A stretch of 64,000 bases of DNA, taken from positions 39,607,980-39,671,979 of the forward strand of contig JARZZO010000004.1 in assembly GCA_030544215.1 (NCBI GenBank). The letters are read 5' to 3'. This DNA is from Zantedeschia hybrid cultivar. Taxonomy: Eukaryota > Streptophyta > Magnoliopsida > Alismatales > Araceae. This document shows, piece by piece, positions 57,220 through 64,000 of the stretch. The notes under the pieces were generated by a model. That model made no database searches. It saw only the letters and a list, made by a program, of their open reading frames with translations, and was not told where the DNA came from. The translations under genes were made by a program, and so were the position numbers. Each line of letters starts with the position of its first letter. Position 1 is the stretch's first letter.

Positions 57220-58714
57220 TGTAAGGATTGAGATTTTGGATCCAGTTATTGAGTTAGTTTCGGTGTCGGACTCCTTGGTTTGGATCCTTGTGGGGCCGAC
57301 GCGGTTCAAACGGCGTCTGGTTAGGGAGACGCGTTTTAGATTATGCCATGTGGGCGCCACGTAGGCCGATTTCAGGCCGCGAGAGTACGGCCCCGGTCTT
57401 GTCGTCTGAATGTTGTCGGTATTGGGCAATGCATTTTAGCTAGTTTCGATTTAACCCCGCGAACCCTCCCTCCTTTCCCTCATTTCTCTCATCTTCTTCT
57501 CTCTCCTCCCTCTCTCTGTAGACATGCTAATTTTTACATCATATTGAGTAAATTTCATGTCACAATGATAATGCCCCAGAATGGTCTGATGTTTAATCAT
57601 TAATTAATTTTTATTGATTTTCTCAAAATTTGTTGAATCACGTCGTGTATACACAATGCTATTTAGATTCTTAGCAGAAATCAATTCAGAATTGAAAATT
57701 GTAAATTTAAGAGGATTTAGCTGAATAGCGTCGTCCTTACACGATGCCATTTAAGTCCTAATCCGCTTAGGTTTACTATTTCTAATTCTGGTTAATTTCC
57801 TAAATTATCTAAAGCACGTCGCGTGTACACGACGTCTTTCATATTTCCTAATTATTTTCGGTTTCCCTTTCCGGATTTATTTCTGTTTTAGCCGCATTAA
57901 TGAACTAAAAGGCGTCCCCCTTGAACGACGCATTTTAAGAGTTTCTTGATAAACAAGATTTGGCCGAGATAATCCTCTTCCTAAGGTTGGAAGGGTTTCC
58001 AATTCCCATTGTGATCATCTAGAGTAATTTTGAGCTGCGGGAGAGTCCCTTTGAAGGCCAAATACCCTAAAATCACTTCTTATAAATATATATGGACATT
58101 GACCTTTGAAAGAGGTTGGTATTTGGAGAATTCGGAGCTCTCTACAAGGTGTTTGAAGTTCCTCAAGGGAGAAAAACGTGGATAACAGGAAGGAGTTCTT
58201 GTTCCTTCATCCTCTTCCACCATTGTAGCTTAAGAAAATCAAGGCTTTCAAGGGGCCAAACCAACCGATTTCCTTTCTAGTCTATTCTAGTTTCTTTTTC
58301 ATATAGCTTTTCATTGTATCAACTCATCGCACACACTCACTTCATGATTTCCAAACCTACACTCCTTAAGGGGGTTTAAAAGAACACAAAAAGTGAGTCC
58401 GTTTAGTTTAGTTGCATGTTTAGATTCTTAATTAGAAAAGATACTACACTACTTTAGTTCTAATCATAGTTTTATTATCTATTTGATTTTTTTTGTGAAA
58501 AGTTCAAAAGAAGAGCAAGAGTAAAGAAAGAGAAGGCTTTTTTCTTTCGGCCGGCCGAAAGAGAGGAACAAAAAGACTCCATATTCTCCTGATTTGCAAG
58601 GTTAGTAAGCGATCACTCTTCCTTTGAAACCCTCGGTTTCTGGTGATCACAATCCTTTTCATATTATTAAACACATGATAACATGATGAACATACACTCT
58701 TTTTGAGCACTACA
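57220..58714 (+). repeat. 5' LTR of the Tat-like element (about 1495 bp)
   Basis: Starts TGTAAGGATTGAGATTTT and ends GCACTACA directly before the PBS. The start, the block GCGCCACGTAGGCC ... GCGAGAGTACGGCCC ... CTTGTCGTCTGAA (57350-57418) and the block TTAACCCCGCGAACCCTCC followed by TTTCCCTCATTTCTCTC (57450-57495) are all clearly related to the LTRs of the Tekay-like element. It carries five GCGTC-N10-GACGC dyads. The right border is inferred from the TG...CA rule and the PBS; the partner LTR is outside the window. Confidence 0.75.
57308..57936. repeat. Five GCGTC-N10-GACGC dyads in the Tat-like LTR
   Basis: Left arms: AAACGGCGTC 57308, GAATCACGTC 57634, GAATAGCGTC 57723, AAAGCACGTC 57811 and AAAAGGCGTC 57907. 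Right arms start exactly 10 bases after each: GACGCGTTTT, AATGCTATTT, GATGCCATTT, GACGTCTTTC and GACGCATTTT. Several changes look like C-to-T decay of CG sites. The spacer at 57644-57653 (GTGTATACAC) is itself a perfect palindrome. Confidence 0.83.
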
Positions 58715-58716
58715 AC

Positions 58717-58735
58717 TTTTTGGCGATCACGGTGG
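58717..58735 (+). other. Primer-binding site of the Tat-like element
   Basis: TTTTTGGCGATCACGGTGGG begins a few bases after the LTR end. Tat/Ogre elements typically have TTTTGGCGA followed by a CGCTGGGGA-like sequence here, complementary to a tRNA 3' end other than initiator Met. Which tRNA primes this copy is not settled from the sequence. Confidence 0.6.
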
Positions 58736-59708
58736 GACTTGTCTTGCCGTTTCTCTCGTTTTTACTTTTGTTAATTCCATTGGGCACCCTCAGTGCACCG
58801 CTTGTGTCCCTCGGACATGTTTGATGGTTTGTTGGTTGGTTATTTGACTTTTATCCCCACGTGCACCTCGTGCACACCTCCTTGTGGCAAAATTTTGCCC
58901 TCCCTTGATTGCCTTGAGAAGTGGTATTAGAAAGTGTGTTTGTTCAAATTGATATCCATGTGTTGCATGATTAGTTTATATGTTCAAATTGTTGTCGCAT
59001 GAGTAGTTGATTTCTTAGTCATCTTGTTGTTTGAAGAGTGAATTGCCCATGATCTTGCTTCTTATTTGCTGCTTTTGGGACCTAAAGCGCGTCTGCATAG
59101 GGAGACGCATTTCGTTAAGCGTGTCGCCCTCGCCAGACGCAATTTAGTGCACCCTTTATCTTCCCTGCTGCCCGAGCTTCTGTGAACAGGAAGGATTACT
59201 GTTTTGAATAGCGTCGGTGAACAACGACGCGATTCAAGCTCTCATCCCTATTGGTCATTAGCACTCGGATCATTGATCTCCTTGCTACCTATATTTATTT
59301 ATTCTACATTAGAGGCCATCCAGGCCACAGGTCTTTTGCATCGGGGCTCACCCCCTTCCTCTAGGAACACCTCTCTTGGCATCCTCACCTCTCTCTGACT
59401 GGGTCGGCCCCTCGGTCAGACTAGAGTGGTTGATGTTAAGACCTCTGTAAGTCCCCAAAAGCAAAGAATTCCTCTTTGTTCATCGGGCCGGTTGTACCAT
59501 ATGAAGTCCTGGGTAGTTGGTCATATCGTTGTGAGTGAAGCCGTAGAGCATAACGGTAGAAATTGAATTAAAACTAGGATCTTACCCATTGAGAGAATTT
59601 GAGTCTAAAAATTCAATTAACCCAACAAGTAACTTTCAAAACAACGTAAGCATCCACTTGGTTGTTAATCTATGCAAACTTGATTGAAGTAATTGTCATC
59701 TCAATACA
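58736..59708 (+). other. Untranslated leader of the Tat-like element
   Basis: About 970 bases between the PBS and gag. It contains three more dyads (59084-59235). No frame of note is visible. Long leaders are usual in this lineage. Confidence 0.65.
59084..59235. repeat. Three GCGTC-N10-GACGC dyads in the leader, outside the LTR
   Basis: AAAGCGCGTC 59084 with GACGCATTTC 59104, TAAGCGTGTC 59116 with GACGCAATTT 59136, and GAATAGCGTC 59206 with GACGCGATTC 59226. All three have 10-base spacers. They lie beyond the inferred LTR end (58714), so the motif is not confined to LTRs. Confidence 0.82.
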
Positions 59709-61661
59709 ATGATGCTATGTTCAGGTAGAACTGTCGACATGGTTGCCTTTGAACAAGAAGATTTGGTCGAGTACGAGGGAGATGCCTATGCCTCTCAGGT
59801 TCATGGTACCTCCTATTTTGAAGATGAAAGGGATGCTTATAACCCCGACTATCATGATCAATTCCAATCTGTTCATGAGGGAGATGCTCATACCCCTCAG
59901 TATCATGATGATCCAATCTACGGTCAATATCACCCGAATTTGGGCAATCATTCACGTATTCATGTCATCTCTAATCCTACTGTTGAAAGAGCCCAAGACC
60001 AGACTGGGCCCTCTGTCGATCATCTTTCTGATCTTGCTACTCTTATGGGAGCTCTGTCTAATCATGTGGATCTCCATCAATTTGACGCCATTCAATCAAT
60101 CTTAAAAGGGAAAGCTCCTCTGCATCCTTCCGAGCCAAGCCCTGTGGTTCATCCTGCTACTTATCAGGCTCCTACTCACAGAAGCCCTTAACAGTCTGGT
60201 TCACGGCATCCTGTCAGGTCGCAAACCCCAATCTATCATAATGCCTTCGGGCACGGTGGGAACGCTGCCAGTTCACAACCTCATTATCCCCGCATCCTTG
60301 CTTATTCGCGGAGGCAGTCTTTTCAACAACCACCACCTCCACCAGTAGATTCTACCACCCAACTCCTACTTAACAAGTTGTCCCAGATGGACGAGCGGTT
60401 CAAGAATCTTGAAAAGAATATGGACAACAAGGCCGCTCCTGAACTCTCTATTCCCAATTTGCCAGTATTCCATCTTTTACCTTCTGAAATGCCAATTTAC
60501 AGAAAGTACAACGGCACAGGCAATCTCTTCCTTCACATCAAATAATTTCTATATGAATCATCATTTTGGCAACATGACAAAAAAGCATTGGCATTCCTCT
60601 TCATAAGGTCGTTGGAGGGATCAGCTTTGGAGTGGTTCTTTTCCCTGGACCCCAGTGAGGTAGAGAATTTCGACGTAGTGTCGAAGAGATTCCTACAAAG
60701 GTATAAAGACAATGTGGCACCTACCTTGTCTATCACTAACTTATTCAATGAGAAGATAAAACCGGACAAAGACTTCATAGTGTTCGCTGACAGGTGGCGA
60801 GGGATGGCTGAAAAGATAAGAGACCACTTGTCTGAACAAGAATTGGTAAAGATGATGGTTGCCAACGCCACTCCACAATACAAGCTTGTGCTGATCCTAA
60901 ATAACTTGACTACCATGGCAGATCTATATGAGAGAGCACGTTATGCTCAGAATGCATTCAAGGATTCCACCTTTGCTAGTGTCTTCGATCCTCATCGACC
61001 CAATAGACCTCCACCCCGGAAGTCTATTATCCCCAATTCTTCTATGGGTCCAACTACTGAAGGTATATTGTCCCATGAACAGGTCGGTACAATGAACAAT
61101 AATCAGCACCAGTTTATGAGAAATCAGCAGCAATATCAGTCACCTAGGCCCCAAAACCAATAGGGTTATAGACCTCCTACTCAGCAGCTTCAGTCGGCAC
61201 CGCAACATTCTCATCAGCAAGTATACAATCAACCTTGGCAGCCGCCGAATTACACTCATGTTCCTTCTCCTAATGACTATACACAACAGAGGAAACCTCC
61301 TGGTCCCAGAAGGTCGGTATACCCCCAATTACTAGAATCCCTCGCAGATATATTCAATGTTCTCATGGCGGCCAACGCCTTAGTATTGCCAAAGGAAAGG
61401 ATTGCTTGGCCATCAAATGTCGACATGTCCCATTACTGCGTATTCCATCGTCAACCAGGACACACAGTGGATGCCTGCTTTCACTTTCGGGATTATATTA
61501 ACAACCTCAATGATCAAGGAGGGATTGATTGGGAAGAGATATAAAAGTACATAGTCGCCTTGAAGGCAAAAAGACCACAGCAGCAACAACAACAGCCACA
61601 GCCACCACAGTAGCAACAGTCGGTTCAAAGGGCCCCGGTACAACAAGCAGCACCACATAAT
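59709..61661 (+). pseudogene. Gag of the Tat-like element, with premature stops
   Basis: One frame starting near 59709 runs to 61661 with stops at 60189, 60543, 61161, 61542 and 61611. An acidic, His/Tyr-rich N-terminal part (YEGDAYASQ, FEDERDAYNPDYHDQF) precedes the capsid: LFIRSLEGSALEWFFSLDPS, VSKRFLQRYKDN, FADRWRGMAEKI, ELVKMMVANATPQYK. A modified zinc knuckle follows (YCVFHRQPGHTVDACFHF). The capsid type is that of Tat/Ogre elements. Most stops fit CAA-to-TAA or CAG-to-TAG. Confidence 0.88.
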
Positions 61662-62342
61662 ATGGGCATAGTACAAAACTCGTTGCCAGAACATCAAAAC
61701 CAAATTGCCCCCATTTTGATAGGTAGCCAGTCTGAGGCTAGTAGAGGGCAACAATGGAAAGTGGAGGATTCGTCCTCTATCTATTCAGCAAGTCATATGT
61801 CAAGCGCTGCCGAGCAACCGCCTCGCCGCATTCTCCGCATACCTAAACCACAACCTATCACCATTAAACCTATTCCACCCTCCATCACCACATCCTCACC
61901 AAGCAACCCTCCGCAAACCAACTATACACCCCTCATGCCATCCAAACCATTACTCCGTGTGCCATTGCCTATATCACCTACAACAACCACTCACCCCGAT
62001 ACCCTACAACCCTCCAAACCACTCATCTGCACGGTACCCCCACCAAATAACCCATCACCGCCATTTGCTCAACCCCAACCCTCCAAACCACTCATCCGAG
62101 TTCCCTTACCTCCACCAACATCCCCTCACCAAGCCACTATGCCTTCCAAACCATTCCTCGACACGGCAATGCTCAAGATAATGCCTGGAGCTTCTGCTAT
62201 TGAAGAACATACGCTCCGAAGCGGCCGAATATTCAACAAAGTGTTTCCTCAATCTATAGTGCGAGACGGCCCGTCACAGCCAGTAGAAGAAGTCCAGTAC
62301 GAAGTAAGTGTACCTGGCACCCATTATGACTTGTTGAAATAG
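61662..62342 (+). pseudogene. Proline-rich spacer with PSKP repeats
   Basis: Same frame as gag. Four imperfect repeats read MPSKPLLRVPLPIS, QPSKPLICTVPPP, QPSKPLIRVPLPPP and MPSKPFLDTAM, preceded by PRRILRIPKPQPITIKPIPP. The segment would be a flexible link between gag and protease. It ends in a TAG at 62340-62342 that fits CAG-to-TAG, after which the frame goes on into protease. Confidence 0.75.
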
Positions 62343-63112
62343 TTGGATAGAACACCGGCACGCATCTCCATATTAGAGCTGATCAAGAGATCTAAGGTCC
62401 ATCAAGAAGCCCTAATGGAATACCTACAACGGGTAATGGTCAGCGAAGATGTGCCAGTGGAAAAGATCACCGCATTATTGGTACCCCAGCGGGATCAACC
62501 CTCTATATCTTTCCATACCTCTGAACTGGCACCGCTAGTAGCAAGGAGCATGGCATTAAGCATAATTGTCAATATATGTAAAAAGGCTGTGGATACCTGT
62601 CTAGTAGACACCGGTGCATCTATCAATGTGTTGCCACCGAGAACCCTAGAGCTCTGTGGGGTCCTGAAAGAAAAATGGCTGCCCTCTCCCATTTATGTTA
62701 CTGCCTATGATAACTCTACCCGTTCCCCTTTGGGGATGGTCTATTTGAAGGTAGAGTTAGGCCCTGCTTGCCATGATGAAGTTGAGTTTCACATCCTCGA
62801 GATTGACCCTTCACTGAAAGGCATACTCGGTCGTCCTTACGTCAAGTCACTTGAGGCGATTCCATCGACGAACCATCAATGCCTCAAGTTCCCCCACAAA
62901 GGACGTATCATCAAAGTTACTAGCATGCCTATCCTTGCTGCAACCCATTCATTGAATGTGAATCCCAACCCGGCCCCTCAAAGGCCAGTCATCTCCTTAT
63001 GCCAGACCCACATCCTTTTGGCAGATCCTTTTGAGCATACTGTGCTTACATCTTACCTGGTTAATGCTGTAAAGCGGAAGAAGTTCTTGAATACTCCAGG
63101 TTGGAAGGCTGG
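62343..63112 (+). pseudogene. Aspartic protease of the Tat-like element
   Basis: Retropepsin-type motif CLVDTGASINVLP (Asp codon at 62607-62609), then YVTAYDNSTRSPLGMVYLKV, HILEIDPSLKGILGRPYVKS and a basic stretch. In the same frame as gag, so Gag-Pro was one polyprotein. It has no internal stop. The frame ends at TGA 63121-63123 where a frameshift separates it from the G-patch segment, which is read in another frame from about 63101. Confidence 0.88.
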
Positions 63113-63970
63113 AACATCATGCTGAAAGTGGGATATCAACCTGGAAAGGGTTTGGGTACACGGCTGCAAGGAAGAATTAAACCGGTGACAGACGAGAGAA
63201 GAGTACCTGGGAACGGCCTAGGTTACAGGCCAGAGAAGGTGAGGCATAGTATTGTGGAACAACAAGAAGGTGAAGATGGTCAGAAAACGTGGAAAAACAT
63301 GATTTTCCCCTGCAAAGAGAATCGGGACCCCTTGACTTGGACCTTGTCTACTCATTTTGTTAAAGGGCCCGTTATTCAACATGACCACAACAACATAGTA
63401 GTGATCACCTCTCATTTTGACTTGCATGACGTATATGGGAAGGACCTGGCTAGACATTGTTCTCCACTACTGACATACCAGTCTCTAGAGGCTCTGCGGC
63501 CAATGAAAAAGAGGAAGACACAAGATCCGGAATGTGAATGGTACCGCTGGTTTGACATGTGGGACTTGTATATTGCACTGAGCAGACTATTCTTGAACCC
63601 ATCAAAACCAAAGTGGCCGCCACTGGTAGATGAACTGATCGAGAGGCCCGAGGCCATCTTTGACAAAAGGATTTTGCTGGCAGAAGAAATAGATGAAAAG
63701 GAGCTAGATGACCCCTATGAAGTTGGTTATACCACTGATCTTCTATGGAGAGGAACTTATCCTTCTCATGTTTTCACACTCCATACTTTGTTCCGCACTC
63801 TGCTTCTAACCCCGACTTGGTCACGGATTATTACTGAAGACATTCCACGGACTCCACCCATCACTATTACTATATCCCCTCAGGATCTCATCCCTCAGAT
63901 TCCTCTTAATCTTGAGAGGATCTATAATCTGATCTGGGACATACTATTGTATGATCCCCCTAATCCCTAG
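63101..63970 (+). pseudogene. G-patch segment and region before RT (frameshifted)
   Basis: The frame starts GWNIMLKVGYQPGKGLGTRL, a G-patch domain (glycine-rich RNA-binding module), then GRIKPV and NGLGYRPEK. The rest is acidic and aromatic (ECEWYRWFDMWDLYIALSRL, ILLAEEIDEKELDDPYEVGY) and is not recognised. G-patch modules after the protease are known in some retroviruses and plant Tat/Ogre elements, where they are thought to act with viral RNA. A frameshift near 63100-63112 divides it from protease. RT should begin after the window end. Confidence 0.82.
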
Positions 63971-64000
63971 GCACTGATGTCGATACCTCCATCATTTCCT

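Larger units (their letters stand above)
57220..64000 (+). mobile_element. Ty3/gypsy retrotransposon, Tat/Ogre-like, 5' part (cut by window end)
   Basis: The element reads on the plus strand: LTR 57220-58714, PBS-like TGGCGATCACGGTGGGA, a leader of about 1 kb, gag from 59709, a proline-rich spacer, aspartic protease, then a G-patch frame; RT would follow after 64000. The gag type, the PBS type and the protease plus G-patch order fit the Tat/Ogre side of Ty3/gypsy and differ from the element at 5343-14784. Its gag-protease frame has six stops and a frameshift, so this copy is dead. Confidence 0.88.

Noticed and set aside
60533..60916. Antisense open frame opposite Tat-like gag
   Set aside because: The plus strand carries a clear capsid sequence; the antisense frame is its shadow.

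Overview
The window is a stretch of seed-plant nuclear DNA, most likely from an angiosperm. The evidence is two plant lineages of Ty3/gypsy retrotransposon, an L1-type LINE, BED-finger hAT transposons with spliced genes, a primer-binding site matching plant initiator tRNA-Met, and fragments of two plant genes (CDC20 and a DUF1218 membrane protein). I cannot narrow the species. No bacterial, organellar or CRISPR feature is visible. No gene here reads through intact: every coding region I recognise is a transposon gene or gene fragment carrying stops, frameshifts or truncation.

Layout. 1-4811: satellite-like tandem array with two higher-order units, the second split by a 680-bp hAT-type element. 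4812-5342 and 14785-17289: one composite repeat (ending in a truncated LINE) split by a complete but dead Tekay/Del-type Ty3/gypsy element on the minus strand (5343-14784) with 2.34-kb LTRs. 17290-18820: 5' half of a BED-finger hAT gene on the minus strand, with a 5'-UTR intron, whose terminal repeat abuts a CDC20 pseudogene fragment (18822-19313). 19.3-24.7 kb: noncoding DNA, tandem repeats and an LTR-element remnant. 24721-27252: a second spliced hAT transposase gene, inactivated. 28.3-28.8 kb: tandem repeat. 28900-31929: second copy of the composite repeat, continuing into a longer LINE to about 34.85 kb. 35-52.5 kb: mostly noncoding, with hAT MITEs, local duplications and the proline-rich remains of an unidentified reading frame. 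52521-53129: decayed DUF1218 gene end. 54.2-55.0 kb: AT-rich tandem repeat. 57220-64000: 5' part of a Tat/Ogre-like Ty3/gypsy element (LTR, PBS, gag, protease, G-patch), cut by the window edge before reverse transcriptase.

The most unusual signal is a family of short dyads, about 10-bp arm GCGTC / exactly 10 bp / about 10-bp arm GACGC. It occurs 12 times in each LTR of the Tekay-type element and 8 times in the LTR and leader of the Tat-like element. Arms and spacing are kept while the spacers vary. These two retrotransposons have unrelated gag regions and different primer sites, yet their LTRs share the same first bases, a G-box/leader block and these dyads, which suggests exchange of LTR modules. 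A second relationship joins the transposons: three small MITEs with 8-bp target duplications carry the same terminal sequence as the BED-finger hAT element at 18820, so that element's family is their likely source of transposase. Many premature stops are CAG-to-TAG or CGA-to-TGA, as expected from deamination of methylated cytosine in silenced DNA.
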